From Novosphingobium sp. SG919 (GTDB taxonomy: Bacteria; Pseudomonadota; Alphaproteobacteria; Sphingomonadales; Sphingomonadaceae), in the NCBI RefSeq assembly GCF_012932495.1, contig NZ_JABCNG010000003.1, positions 62,001 to 126,000 on the forward strand: DNA of 64,000 bases, given 5' to 3'. Below, in pieces: positions 18,894 to 27,921 of this stretch. The position numbers and the translations under genes were made by a program. Numbering within the stretch: position 1 is the stretch's first letter; each line of letters starts with the position of its first letter. The notes beneath the pieces are model-generated. The model was not told where the DNA came from, searched no databases, and saw only the letters and a list, made by a program, of their open reading frames with translations.

Positions 18894-19694
18894 ATGTCGC
18901 TGGGCGCCAAAGTAGCTACCAATCTTCCCTATCTGCGCCGCTATGCCCGGGCACTGACCGGCAGCCAGCAGACCGGCGACGCTTTTGTGCGGGCCACGCT
19001 GGAAGCGGCCCTTGCCGACGCCGGCCTGCGCAACGCCATCGGCGAAGGCCGCGTGGCGCTCTATCGTGCATTCAACAAGGTCTGGTCGAGCGCTTTCGTC
19101 GACACTGTCGATCATTCGGGCAGTGGCGGGCTGGGCCTTCACGAAACCGCCGCGCAAGAGCGGCTGGCGCATATCACGCCGGCCAATCGCCAGGCGCTGC
19201 TGCTGATCACGCTGGAAGATTTCTCCGTGCCCGAAGTGGCCGAGATTCTCGACCGCACCCCGTCCGACGTGGAAGCGCTGGTCCAGGAAGCGATCGAGGA
19301 AATCGACCGCGAATCGGCCACCAGCGTGCTCATCATCGAAGACGAGCCGCTGATCTCGATGCAGTTGGAAGATCTCGTCCGCTCGCTTGGCCACGACGTG
19401 TGCGGCATGGCCGCCACCCGCACCCAGGCGCGCGAGATCGCCACGCGCGAAACGCCGGGCCTGGTGCTGGCCGATATCCAGCTCGCCGATGGCTCCTCCG
19501 GCCTTGATGCGGTGGATGACATTCTCAAGCTGGTCGATGTGCCGGTGATCTTCATCACCGCCTATCCCGAGCGCCTGCTGACGGGCGACCGGCCCGAGCC
19601 GACCTATCTCATCACCAAGCCGTTTCAGGAAGCGACCGTGCGTGCCGCGATCAGCCAGGCGCTGTTCTTCGGATCGAGCCGCCCGCTGGCCTGA
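18894..19694 (+). CDS. phyR: PhyR, anti-anti-sigma response regulator of the general stress response
   Basis: 266 residues, the normal size. The N-terminal sigma-like domain (1-140) mimics EcfG regions 2 and 4 ('LPYLRRYARALTGSQQTGDAFV' region and 'LEDFSVPEVAEILDRTPSDVEALV' region). The C-terminal receiver (144-262) has D150, phosphoacceptor D194, T222 and K242. When phosphorylated, PhyR binds NepR and so frees EcfG. It is followed by a terminator, then the HWE kinase and nepR-ecfG, the canonical locus. Confidence 0.96.
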   Translation: MSLGAKVATNLPYLRRYARALTGSQQTGDAFVRATLEAALADAGLRNAIGEGRVALYRAFNKVWSSAFVDTVDHSGSGGLGLHETAAQERLAHITPANRQALLLITLEDFSVPEVAEILDRTPSDVEALVQEAIEEIDRESATSVLIIEDEPLISMQLEDLVRSLGHDVCGMAATRTQAREIATRETPGLVLADIQLADGSSGLDAVDDILKLVDVPVIFITAYPERLLTGDRPEPTYLITKPFQEATVRAAISQALFFGSSRPLA

Positions 19695-19717
19695 AGCCAA
19701 CCAACCATTCCCTCGTG

Positions 19718-19749
19718 AAAGGCCGGGCCCCGCTGGGTCCGGCCTTTTT
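19718..19749 (+). terminator. Terminator after phyR
   Basis: AAGGCCGG and CCGGCCTT pair around a short GC-rich loop, followed by TTTTT. It lies 24 bases after the phyR stop, between convergent genes. Confidence 0.85.
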
Positions 19750-19807
19750 CGTTGCCTGGCGTTCTCGCTGGATCGCACCGGCGTAACGCGGCGCGGTTGG
19801 CAGCCCG

Positions 19808-21508
19808 TCAGCCCTGCCGCCCTTCGCGGATGGCAAAAGAACCACGCTGGCGCACCGGGATGACCAGGGTGCAGCGCACGCCATCGGCTTCAAAGCGCAA
19901 GTCCACCGGGTTGCGCAGTTCATGGGCCACGATCTTCTCGATCAGGTCGGTGCCGAAGCCGCGCTTGCGCGGCGTCTTCGGCTCGATCGGCGGCCCGCCA
20001 TGCTCGGCCCAGAAGATGCGCGCGGTGCTTTCGCTGGCCAGTTCCCAGCGCACGTCCACGCGCCCGCCAGCCACGCTGAGCGCGCCATACTTGGCAGCGT
20101 TGGTGGCCAGTTCGTGCACGGCAAGGCCCAGTGAAAGCGCGTCGTTGGGCGCGAGCTGCACATCGGGCCCGGCAATATCGACATGGCGATCGGCCCCTTG
20201 CGCATAAGGGGCCAGTTCGGTGCGGATCACCAGGTCGACCGGCGTGGCGCCCCAGTCCGACTGGGTCAGCAGGTCGTGCGTGGCCGACAGCGCGCGGATG
20301 CGGCCTTCCAGGCTTTCCACGAAACTGTCGAGATCGCGGGCGCGGCGGCGGGTCAGCGCGATGATCGACAGCACATTGGCCAGCGTGTTCTTGACCCGGT
20401 GGTTAAGCTCGCGCGTCAAGGAATCGCGGATCGAGGATTGCTGTTCGAACCAGGCGAGCGACAGGCGATCCTCTGCCACCTGCTGGCTGACCAGCCGCGC
20501 CAGGACCAACAGCAACGTGGCCACGAGCAGGCCGAACAGCAAGGTCATCACCGACAGCATGCTGAGCATCATCGCCGGGGGCGCTTCCACCACCAACAGC
20601 CAGCGCCGCCCGGCAACATCCACCCAGCGCCGCACCATGCGGCCGGAATGAATCTCGGGCTGCTGCTCGGCCAGGAGCCGCGCCGGATTCTCCGCGCCAT
20701 CGTAAAGACGCACGCCCAGCGGGGCGTCGGGATCGGCCGGCATCGAGGCATGCAGGAAATCGCTGGCCGCAAACGGCGTGAACACGAACCCGCGCAAGGT
20801 GCGGCTGCCATCGTCGCGGCTGGCGCCGAACACCGGCATGTACATGACGAACCCGGCCGGGCCGCCGGCGTGGCCAGCCAGCACCAATTGCAGCTTGCCC
20901 GAAACGATCGGCCGCTCCACCAGTTCGGCGCGATCCATCGCTGCACGGCGCACCGGGTCGCTGGCCATGTCGAACCCGATCGAATGGCGGTTGCGCGGTG
21001 TTTCGGGGACCAGGTACATCACCGGCACGGCATAGCCGCGCGCGGCATATCCGGCCGGCTGCACCACGAAGGGCAAGGCCTTTTCGCCCGTACCGTCGCG
21101 ATGGGTGCTGCCATCGCGCATCACCCGCTCAACCATCGGCACATCCTCGCGCGCCACCCGCATGCCCCAGCCGATGCCGTTGACGCCGCTATCCGCGCCT
21201 TCCATCTGCAGCCGCCCGACGAACGAGCGGAACAACGATGCATCCACCGAGCGGCGCGTGGTAAACAGCGCGGCGGCCGAGCGAAGATAAGCAGCATTGC
21301 CGTTGGCGCGTCGCTCCAGGCCGGAGGACACTTCCTGGGCGATCTTGTCGAGCTGGGCGATCTCGCGCTGGCGGTCGGCGCGTTCGATGGCGAACACGCT
21401 CAACACGGTGACAGCCATCGTCAAGGTGAAGATGCCCACGGGCAAAGCCCGCGGGAACCGCTCATACCATCTTGGCGCCAGGTTCTTTTGGGAGAACAGT
21501 TTCTCCAC
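19808..21508 (-). CDS. CHASE-domain HWE/HisKA_2 sensor histidine kinase (PhyK/PhyP-like)
   Basis: 566 residues from GTG 21508 (AAGGGA 12 bases upstream); a TTG at 21547 would add 13 residues. Layout: membrane helix, periplasmic CHASE domain (about 60-290), second helix, then the dimerisation segment with phospho-His in 'ELNHRVKNTLANV' and an HWE-type ATPase domain ending with the marker 'WAEHGGPP' and 'GFGTDLIE'. Kinases beside phyR control PhyR phosphorylation; whether this one acts mainly as kinase (PhyK) or phosphatase (PhyP) cannot be read here. It is divergent from nepR. Confidence 0.9.
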   Translation of the reverse strand: MEKLFSQKNLAPRWYERFPRALPVGIFTLTMAVTVLSVFAIERADRQREIAQLDKIAQEVSSGLERRANGNAAYLRSAAALFTTRRSVDASLFRSFVGRLQMEGADSGVNGIGWGMRVAREDVPMVERVMRDGSTHRDGTGEKALPFVVQPAGYAARGYAVPVMYLVPETPRNRHSIGFDMASDPVRRAAMDRAELVERPIVSGKLQLVLAGHAGGPAGFVMYMPVFGASRDDGSRTLRGFVFTPFAASDFLHASMPADPDAPLGVRLYDGAENPARLLAEQQPEIHSGRMVRRWVDVAGRRWLLVVEAPPAMMLSMLSVMTLLFGLLVATLLLVLARLVSQQVAEDRLSLAWFEQQSSIRDSLTRELNHRVKNTLANVLSIIALTRRRARDLDSFVESLEGRIRALSATHDLLTQSDWGATPVDLVIRTELAPYAQGADRHVDIAGPDVQLAPNDALSLGLAVHELATNAAKYGALSVAGGRVDVRWELASESTARIFWAEHGGPPIEPKTPRKRGFGTDLIEKIVAHELRNPVDLRFEADGVRCTLVIPVRQRGSFAIREGRQG

Positions 21509-21889
21509 GTGCGCTTGCGATCCCTTTATCTTGCCATTCCAACGCAACCCGGCCCTACCGATGCCGCGCGATCATGCCTGATGCAACGCACGGCGCAAGC
21601 ACCTGTGCCCGCGTCGCCGGGGCATTCCGTCGCTTTGCGCACGGTTTGTATCCCATCATCACGCCGCCACGGCATTGGCGGCCAGGCGATGTGGCCAAAT
21701 GAGACACGGGAACGGCGATTTCGCGGGAACCGATTGTGCACGGTTTCGTTCCACTTGCGCAATTACCCAAGACACCGGGCACCTGTGATTCTGGCGGCCC
21801 CATGGTGTATGCATAGCTGTGCCACCGGCAATGGTGTCAGTGGTTCAATTCTTGCGACGACCCATGGGGGGAGGCGAAGCCGAAAGCGA
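21509..21889. other. Divergent control region, sensor kinase / nepR-ecfG
   Basis: About 380 bases without a gene. It holds the two-sided EcfG promoter (21726-21752). No other clear element is visible; the nepR leader of about 130 bases after the promoter has no obvious hairpin. Confidence 0.6.
21726..21752. promoter_or_regulatory. EcfG promoter of nepR-ecfG, with a divergent near-match
   Basis: Plus strand: GGAAC (21726-21730), 16 bases, CGTT (21747-21750), a perfect consensus. Minus strand: GGAAC (21752-21748), 16 bases, GGTT (21731-21728), one mismatch, pointing at the sensor kinase. Autoregulation of ecfG from such a site is standard in alphaproteobacteria. Confidence 0.85.
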
Positions 21890-22066
21890 ATGTCGAAAGA
21901 TAAACCTATGAAAACCCTGGGGACCCGGCGGCGCAACAGCGCGCGGGCCAAATCGCCCGAATGGGCCGACGGTTTGCGCCGCCTCTACGATTCCGTCGTG
22001 GAGGAACCTTTGCCCGACAGCTTCGCGCAGTTGCTCGACAAGCTGGACGGCGACGCAAATGGCTGA
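21890..22066 (+). CDS. nepR: NepR, anti-sigma factor of EcfG
   Basis: 58 residues; too short to stand out by length. The central helix region reads 'WADGLRRLYDSVVEEPLPDSFAQLLDKL', which matches the conserved NepR core (LR-x-LYD-x2-x2-EPLPD-x-F-x2-LL-x-KL). NepR holds EcfG inactive until phosphorylated PhyR takes it away. The stop overlaps the ecfG start by eight bases, so the sigma and anti-sigma are made together. The start ATG at 21890 is supported by frame and length; ATG at 21908 is an alternative. Confidence 0.94.
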   Translation: MSKDKPMKTLGTRRRNSARAKSPEWADGLRRLYDSVVEEPLPDSFAQLLDKLDGDANG

Positions 22067-22700
22067 GGCCCCGCGCCCCCCGGCAGATTCCAAGGGCGAT
22101 ACCGCTGCCGCCACCCCAAACACCGCCGCGCACAACGCCGTGGCCTTCAAGCGCGAACTGACCGGGGTGATCCCGCATCTGCGCGCGTTTGCCCGCGGCC
22201 TTTGCGGCCGCCCCGATCTGGCCGACGATCTCGTGCAGGAAACCCTGCTCAAGGCATGGGCCGCGCAGGAACGGTTCGAGCCGGGCACTTCGATGCGCGC
22301 CTGGACGTTCGTCATTCTGCGCAACGCCTATCTGACTGACATGCGCCGCAACCGGTTTCGCGCGGAATACGATGAAACCGTGGCGGAACGCGTGCTGGTT
22401 GCGCCGGCCGGCCAGGAAAGCCCGCTGCACTTGTCCGACATGCACCGCGCCCTGCTCACCCTTCCGCCAGAGCGGCGCGAAGCGCTGTTGCTGGTCGGGG
22501 CGGGCGGCTTTTCCTACGAGGAAGCGGCCCAGATCTGCCAATGCGCCGTGGGCACGATCAAAAGCCGCGTCGGCCGCGCCCGCGCCGCACTCGCCCAGAT
22601 GATCGACACGGGGCAACTGCCGCGCCGCAGCACGGATGACGCGGTCGCGCATGATGCGATCATGCACGAGCTGGATACGACCGTGCAATCGGGCGGGTAA
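22059..22700 (+). CDS. ecfG: EcfG-type RNA polymerase sigma factor
   Basis: 213 residues. Region 2 ('PHLRAFARGLCGRPDLADDLVQETLLKAW' region, then 'MRAWTFVILRNAYLTDMRR') and region 4 ('LPPERREALLLVGAGGFSYEEAAQICQCAVGTIKSRVGRAR' region) are both intact. The 'GRPDLADDLVQ' segment is typical of ECF15 sigma factors. It directs the general stress regulon at GGAAC-N16/17-CGTT promoters. A long N-terminal Pro/Ala-rich tail precedes region 2. Confidence 0.95.
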   Translation: MAEAPRPPADSKGDTAAATPNTAAHNAVAFKRELTGVIPHLRAFARGLCGRPDLADDLVQETLLKAWAAQERFEPGTSMRAWTFVILRNAYLTDMRRNRFRAEYDETVAERVLVAPAGQESPLHLSDMHRALLTLPPERREALLLVGAGGFSYEEAAQICQCAVGTIKSRVGRARAALAQMIDTGQLPRRSTDDAVAHDAIMHELDTTVQSGG

Positions 22701-22858
22701 GCCCCGCCTTGGCCCGCTGACCCTGTCGCCTGGATCGCGCCCGTGCACGGGTGCACCAGTCGTGCCGCAAAGCGTGCCCGCACGGCCGCCTGCCCCTTGA
22801 TTGCGCCAGGGGGCAAGCCCAAGACCGGACCAGGCGAATCACCGCCATCCCCCAGGCC

Positions 22859-24112
22859 GTGCCCGTGTCGCGAAACGATTCCGAACTGACCTCTCCCCCG
22901 CGAACCGATGCCGAACGCATCGAAACGCAGGAGGCTGCCTCTGGCGTGCAAACGCAGCAGGCGCGCCTGCAATCGGCCATCCTGCTGCTCTTGGGCCTGG
23001 GCCTGTTCTTTGCCCTGCCGTTCGTGCTGTCGATCGGATCGGTGGTGTTCCTGCCGCCGGTCACGGCGGTGGTGCTCACCATCGTGCTGGCGCCGGCGGC
23101 AGACCGGCTGGTGCGGCTTGGCCTGCCCAACATGCTCGCCTCGTTCCTCGCGCTGATCCTGCTCATTGCGGTGGTGGTGGCGGCGCTCTCGCTCATCCTG
23201 CAGCCGGCCTATGACATGGTGGACCAGGTGCCGGCGATGGCGCGCCGGGTCAGCCTGCGCTTTGCCGAATTGCGCAGCAACCTGGCGTGGCTCAACGATA
23301 TCAACCGCCAGATCGGCCGCCTGACCGGCAACGCCACCACGCGCGAAGTGGTGGTGGCTTCGCCTTCGGTGATCGAGCAGGTAGCGTTCGCCACGCCCAG
23401 CGTGCTGATCGAGGTGCTGCTGACCTTCCTGCTGACGTTCTTCATGATCGAATCGCGCATCCGCACCAAGCGGCGCCTGCTGTTCGACCGCCACAGCTTT
23501 GGCGCGTCGGTGCGGATCGCCCGGGTGATCCGCGCGGTGCAGGATCGCGTCGCTTCGTACATTCTCACCGTTGCCCAGATCAACCTGGGCGTGGGCGCGA
23601 TCGTGGCCGGTGGCGCCTGGGCCTTTGGCTTTGCCGCCCCGATCATGTGGGGTGGCCTCGCCTTCGTGCTCAATTTCCTGCCTTATGTCGGGCCGCTGGC
23701 GATGACCGCGCTGCTGGTCCTGGTGGGCGTGGGCACGGCCAGCACGGTGGCCCTTGGGCTCCTGCCGGCGCTGGCTTTCCTCGGCCTCCATGCGGTTGAG
23801 GCCAATTTCGTGACGCCTTCGATCCTGGGTGCGCGGCTTACGCTCAACCCCGTGTCGATCCTGGTGTCGATCAGCTATTTCTCGTGGATCTGGGGGGCCC
23901 TCGGCGCACTGCTTTCAGTGCCGATCCTGCTGACGCTCACGGCCCTGGTCGATCACCTGGGTCGGCCCAACCTGGTCGGCTTCCTGTTTGGCGAGCCGCT
24001 GTTCCAGCCTGGGCTGATCGCGCAGGACGAATTGCACGATCCCGAGGAACCCGGCCTGTTGCCCGATGAAGACGGCATGCCGGCCCGTCCGCGCACCGCG
24101 CACGCGGTGTGA
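22859..24112 (+). CDS. AI-2E family transporter (PerM/TqsA-like)
   Basis: About 417 residues with eight or so membrane helices. The closing signature 'GLHAVEANFVTPSILGARLTLNPVSILVSISYFSWIWGALGALLSVPIL' region is typical of the AI-2E exporter superfamily, which also includes Na+/H+ antiporters. The solute is unknown. The start is uncertain: GTG codons at 22859 and 22865 are in frame; neither has a strong ribosome binding site. It follows ecfG by 160 bases in the same direction. Confidence 0.85.
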   Translation: MPVSRNDSELTSPPRTDAERIETQEAASGVQTQQARLQSAILLLLGLGLFFALPFVLSIGSVVFLPPVTAVVLTIVLAPAADRLVRLGLPNMLASFLALILLIAVVVAALSLILQPAYDMVDQVPAMARRVSLRFAELRSNLAWLNDINRQIGRLTGNATTREVVVASPSVIEQVAFATPSVLIEVLLTFLLTFFMIESRIRTKRRLLFDRHSFGASVRIARVIRAVQDRVASYILTVAQINLGVGAIVAGGAWAFGFAAPIMWGGLAFVLNFLPYVGPLAMTALLVLVGVGTASTVALGLLPALAFLGLHAVEANFVTPSILGARLTLNPVSILVSISYFSWIWGALGALLSVPILLTLTALVDHLGRPNLVGFLFGEPLFQPGLIAQDELHDPEEPGLLPDEDGMPARPRTAHAV

Positions 24113-24114
24113 CA

Positions 24115-24151
24115 CAAAAAAGGGCAGGCCCTGTGGGCCTGCCCTTTTTTG
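24115..24151. terminator. Bidirectional terminator between AI-2E and sodB genes
   Basis: AAAAAAGGGCAGGCC and GGGCCTGCCCTTTTTT make a stem of about 14 pairs with a four-base loop and A/T tracts on both sides. Confidence 0.92.
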
Positions 24152-24175
24152 TTAGGCTGCGCTCGCGCGCGGCGA

Positions 24176-24790
24176 TCAGGCCGGGTAGGCCCAGACCGTG
24201 CCACGGCCGAGGTTTTCGGCAGCAAAGCCCCAGTTGAGGTGCTTTTCAATCACGCCCTTGAGATAGTCGGGACGCAGGTTCTTGTAATCGACGTAGTAGG
24301 CGTGTTCCCACAGGTCGATCACCAGCAGCGGATTGCCCGACAGGTCGGAATACGTTGCCGCGTCGTGGGTCTGTTCCACCGCCAGCTTGCCGTCCTTGGC
24401 CACCAGCCACACCCAGCCCGAGGCAAAGTGCGCGGCGCCTTGCGCAGCCAGTTCGGCCTTGAGCGCGTCGAGCGAGCCGAACGAGGCTTCGATCGCGGCG
24501 GCCAGGTCACCGGTCGGTTCGCTGGTTTCGGGCGTCAGGCTGTGCCAGTAGAAGCCGTGGTTCCAGGTCTGGGCCGAGTTGTTGAACAGGCCCTTGTCGC
24601 CCTTGGCTTGCGCCGCGGCAACGATGTCTTCCAGGCTCTTGTCGGCCAGGTCGGTGCCGTCGATCGCGGCATTGGTCTTGTCGACATAGGCCTTGTGGTG
24701 CTTGCCGTGGTGCGTCTGCAGGGTCACCGCCGAGATCGTGGGATCCAGCGCGCTGTCAGCATAGGGCAGCGGAAGAAGGGAAATCGCCAT
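24176..24790 (-). CDS. sodB: Superoxide dismutase, iron type
   Basis: Converts superoxide to hydrogen peroxide and oxygen in the cytoplasm. 204 residues, normal size. Metal ligands are H27, H78, D159 and H163 ('THHGKHH', 'WNHGFYW', 'DLWEHAYY'). Q74 in 'NNSAQTWNH' takes the position of the active-site glutamine of Fe-SODs; Mn enzymes have it elsewhere. No signal peptide. Single gene with its own terminator. Confidence 0.96.
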   Translation of the reverse strand: MAISLLPLPYADSALDPTISAVTLQTHHGKHHKAYVDKTNAAIDGTDLADKSLEDIVAAAQAKGDKGLFNNSAQTWNHGFYWHSLTPETSEPTGDLAAAIEASFGSLDALKAELAAQGAAHFASGWVWLVAKDGKLAVEQTHDAATYSDLSGNPLLVIDLWEHAYYVDYKNLRPDYLKGVIEKHLNWGFAAENLGRGTVWAYPA

Positions 24791-24925
24791 GGTCGCTCCG
24801 TTTCGTCAGGGAATTGGGCAATGCCAAACCAACGCCTCAGGTCGGCATCGGTTGCCATCGCGGCCTATGGCATTTGACAGCGATTTCCAGTGAATTTTTC
24901 TGATCGTGGTCCAAGCGCAAACTGA

Positions 24926-26215
24926 TCAATCGTCATGGGCAGCCACCGCCGCCGTCACGGCCACGTCCATCGTCACGTTGCCCAGCGTGCGCATCAGGTC
25001 GGGCAGCATTTCCACCGCCACCAGCAAGGCCAGCGGCTCTACCGGAACGCCCATGGCCAGCGCGATCGGCCCGATCGAGGTAACGAAGCTGATCGTGCCA
25101 GGCAGGCTCACCGCGCCAAAGCTCATCACGCTGGCCACGGCAAAGCCGGCCAGCATGTGCCAGCTATCGACCGGCACCCCGAACCAGTGCGCCACATAGA
25201 TCGCCACGGCGAAGTTCATCGCCGGGCCGGTGCCGCGAAACAGCGCAACCGCGAGCGGCAGCACCAGTTCGCTGGTGGCATCGCGCAGGCCCAGGCTGCG
25301 GCAGGCGTTGAGCATGGCGGGCAGCGAGGCGAGCGAGGACTGGGTGGACAGCGCCAGCGCCTGCGACGGCAGCATGGCGCGGGCAAAGGCGCCCAGCGGC
25401 TGGCGCCCGGCCAGCACTGCCAGCGGATAGGCCGCCAGGAACACCACGGTGCCGGTCAGCCCCACGATCATCACGTAATGGGCCAGGGCCCCGATCGCGG
25501 CGGTGCCGCTCTTGGCCGCCACCGCCAGGCTCAAGGCGAACACCCCCACCGGCCCGCACCACAGCACCCAGCCGATCACCACCAGCATGGCGCCGGCAAT
25601 GGCCTCGAAAAAGACCAGCAGGCTTTGCCGCTGCGCCGCCACCAGCCGGGTGGCCGCCATGGCGAACACGCCGGTGAACAGGATCACCGGCAAGACCGCA
25701 TCGCCGGCGGCCGAGGTGAACACGTTGACCGGCACCATCGATGTCACGAAATCGGCAAGCGAAGGCATCGTCGTGGCCGTGTCGGCCGCCGCCGCGCCGA
25801 CGTTGGCGCGCAGCGCCGCGCCCGCCCCTTGCGGGATCGGGACCAGCGCCAGCAGCAGCGGGGTAAACAGCCCGGCCATGGCCGAACCACCCACCAGCAC
25901 CACCATGAACCAGGCCAGCGCCCGCCGCGCCATCGCCCCGGCGCGGGCGGCCGCCACGGTCTGCACCACGCCGGTGAACAGCAGCGCCACCACCAGCGGC
26001 ATGATCGTGGCGCGCAAGGCCCGCAGCCACAGATCGCCCACCGGCCCGGCCACGGCCAGGACTGGCGGCAGGGCGCCCGGCGCGGCAAAGGCCAGGGCCA
26101 GCCCCAGCGCCAGTCCACCGACCAGGCCCAGGAAAATCCACAGCGCCGGTACGCGCGTGATCGGGGGAAGGCCGCCTTCGGGGGCGGATGACGGATCGGT
26201 AATCGCTTGGTTCAT
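24926..26215 (-). CDS. Dicarboxylate/amino acid:cation symporter (DAACS family)
   Basis: 429 residues, eight helices plus two hairpin loops. DAACS markers: 'RATIMPLVVALLFTGVVQ' in the early membrane part, 'STQSSLASLPAML' for the serine-rich HP1 loop, and 'GTGPAMNFAVAIYVAHWFGV' for helix 7 in place of the usual NMDGT motif. That change suggests altered cation or substrate binding relative to GltP/DctA. The ATG at 26215 is divergent from glmM by 80 bases. Confidence 0.85.
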   Translation of the reverse strand: MNQAITDPSSAPEGGLPPITRVPALWIFLGLVGGLALGLALAFAAPGALPPVLAVAGPVGDLWLRALRATIMPLVVALLFTGVVQTVAAARAGAMARRALAWFMVVLVGGSAMAGLFTPLLLALVPIPQGAGAALRANVGAAAADTATTMPSLADFVTSMVPVNVFTSAAGDAVLPVILFTGVFAMAATRLVAAQRQSLLVFFEAIAGAMLVVIGWVLWCGPVGVFALSLAVAAKSGTAAIGALAHYVMIVGLTGTVVFLAAYPLAVLAGRQPLGAFARAMLPSQALALSTQSSLASLPAMLNACRSLGLRDATSELVLPLAVALFRGTGPAMNFAVAIYVAHWFGVPVDSWHMLAGFAVASVMSFGAVSLPGTISFVTSIGPIALAMGVPVEPLALLVAVEMLPDLMRTLGNVTMDVAVTAAVAAHDD

Positions 26216-26294
26216 GCCATGGTGAGAATAATGGTGTAGGGAGCCAGTGCAATGGGGCCTTGGGGGCGCCAAGCAAAGGGACAAGATCTTCGCG

Positions 26295-27635
26295 ATGGGA
26301 CGCAAATTCTTCGGCACCGATGGCATCCGGGGCCGGACCAATGCCGGGGTGATGACCGCGGCAACCGCCATGAAAGTGGGCCAGGCGGCCGGCACCTATT
26401 TCCAGCGCGGCGATCACCGCCACCGCGTGGTGATCGGCAAGGACACGCGCCTTTCGGGCTATATGCTGGAAAACGCGATGACCGCCGGGTTCACCAGCGT
26501 GGGCATGGACGTGGTTCTGCTCGGCCCCCTGCCCACCCCCGCCGTCGCCATGCTCACGCGCGAGATGCGTGCCGACGTGGGCGTGATGATCTCGGCCAGC
26601 CACAACCCATTCGAAGACAACGGCATCAAGCTGTTCGGCCCCGATGGCTTCAAGCTGTCGGATGAAGACGAACTGGCGATCGAGGCGCTGCTGGAGGAAG
26701 ACCTCGGCCTGGCCCCGGCCACCGACGTGGGCCGCGCCCGCCGCATCGAGGATGCGCGCGGCCGCTATATCCACGCGGTCAAGGCCTCGCTGCCGCACAA
26801 CCTGCGCCTCGATGGGCTGCGCATCGTGGTCGATTGCGCCAATGGCGCGGCCTATACCGTGGCCCCTTCGGCGCTGTGGGAACTGGGCGCGGAAGTGATC
26901 GCCATCGGCGTCGAACCCAACGGCAAGAACATCAACCTCAATGTCGGCTCCACCCATCTCGACGCAATCAAGGCCAAGGTCCGCGAAGTGCGCGCCGACA
27001 TCGGCATTGCACTCGATGGCGATGCCGACCGCCTGATCGTGGTGGATGAAAAGGGCCAGACCGTGGATGGCGACCAGATCATGGCGCTGATCGGCAGCCA
27101 GATGGCCAAGCGCGGCGCGCTGACCGGCGGCGGCGTGGTCGCCACGGTCATGTCCAACCTCGGCCTCGAACGCTTTCTCAAGGCCCAGGGGCTGGACCTG
27201 GTGCGCACCGCCGTGGGCGATCGCCACGTGCTGGAAAAGATGCGCGAGGGCGGCTTCAACGTGGGCGGCGAGCAATCGGGCCACATGATCCTGACCGACC
27301 ACGCCACCACCGGCGACGGCACGATCGCCGCGCTGCAGGTGCTGGCCGCGCTGGTTTCCAGCGGCAAGCCCGCCAGCCAGACGCTGCATCTGTTCGATCC
27401 GGTGCCACAACTGCTCAAGAACGTGCGTTTCGCCGGGGGCAAGCCGCTGGAGGCCGATAGCGTCAAGGACGCCATCGCCCAGGCCGAAGCACGCCTTGCC
27501 GGGCGCGGCCGCCTGGTCATCCGCCCATCGGGCACCGAACCGGTGATCCGCGTGATGGCCGAAGCCGACGACGCCGACGAAGTGGCCGAAGTGGTCGAAA
27601 CCATCTGCGACGCCGTGCGTAAAGCCGCTGCCTGA
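26295..27635 (+). CDS. glmM: Phosphoglucosamine mutase GlmM
   Basis: Interconverts glucosamine-6-P and glucosamine-1-P for UDP-GlcNAc, peptidoglycan and LPS synthesis. 446 residues, the family length. Phosphoserine S102 is in '[12 protein letters not shown]', the Mg loop is 'DGDADR', the sugar-binding loop is 'GGEQSGH' and the phosphate loop is 'RPSGTEP'. The start '[13 protein letters not shown]' is the conserved N-terminus. A DUF1272 gene follows after 14 bases. Confidence 0.97.
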   Translation: MGRKFFGTDGIRGRTNAGVMTAATAMKVGQAAGTYFQRGDHRHRVVIGKDTRLSGYMLENAMTAGFTSVGMDVVLLGPLPTPAVAMLTREMRADVGVMISASHNPFEDNGIKLFGPDGFKLSDEDELAIEALLEEDLGLAPATDVGRARRIEDARGRYIHAVKASLPHNLRLDGLRIVVDCANGAAYTVAPSALWELGAEVIAIGVEPNGKNINLNVGSTHLDAIKAKVREVRADIGIALDGDADRLIVVDEKGQTVDGDQIMALIGSQMAKRGALTGGGVVATVMSNLGLERFLKAQGLDLVRTAVGDRHVLEKMREGGFNVGGEQSGHMILTDHATTGDGTIAALQVLAALVSSGKPASQTLHLFDPVPQLLKNVRFAGGKPLEADSVKDAIAQAEARLAGRGRLVIRPSGTEPVIRVMAEADDADEVAEVVETICDAVRKAAA

Positions 27636-27649
27636 AGGAACCCTGCACT

Positions 27650-27874
27650 ATGCTGGCCATGCACCCCGATTGCGAACGCTGCGGCACCGAACTCCCGGCC
27701 GAAGCGCCCGGCGCGTTCATCTGCTCGTTCGAATGCACGTTCTGCGCCGAATGCGCCGAAGACCTGGATGACCGCTGCCCCAATTGCCAGGGCGAACTGA
27801 TGGACCGGCCCACCCGGGCCAAGGCGCTGCACGCCAAGCATCCACCGGCCAAAGAACGCCGCTACAAGCCCTGA
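27650..27874 (+). CDS. DUF1272 zinc-ribbon-like protein
   Basis: 74 residues with eight cysteines (8, 11, 25, 29, 32, 35, 43, 46) arranged as CxxC pairs, and the family segment 'FICSFECTFCAECAE'. DUF1272 proteins are small, probably zinc-binding, of unknown function. It follows glmM by 14 bases and is probably cotranscribed. Confidence 0.9.
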   Translation: MLAMHPDCERCGTELPAEAPGAFICSFECTFCAECAEDLDDRCPNCQGELMDRPTRAKALHAKHPPAKERRYKP

Positions 27875-27921
27875 ACGTGCCATCCGGGCGCCAGCGTGGC
27901 TGGCGCCCGGATGGGCAGGGA

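Noticed and set aside
20183..22066. Long plus-strand frame ending in NepR
   Set aside because: Only the last 58 codons are real (NepR). The rest is antisense to the sensor kinase and the promoter region.
25164..27410. 748-codon minus-strand frame across glmM and the symporter gene
   Set aside because: Antisense to glmM and out of frame with the symporter; no recognisable domain.
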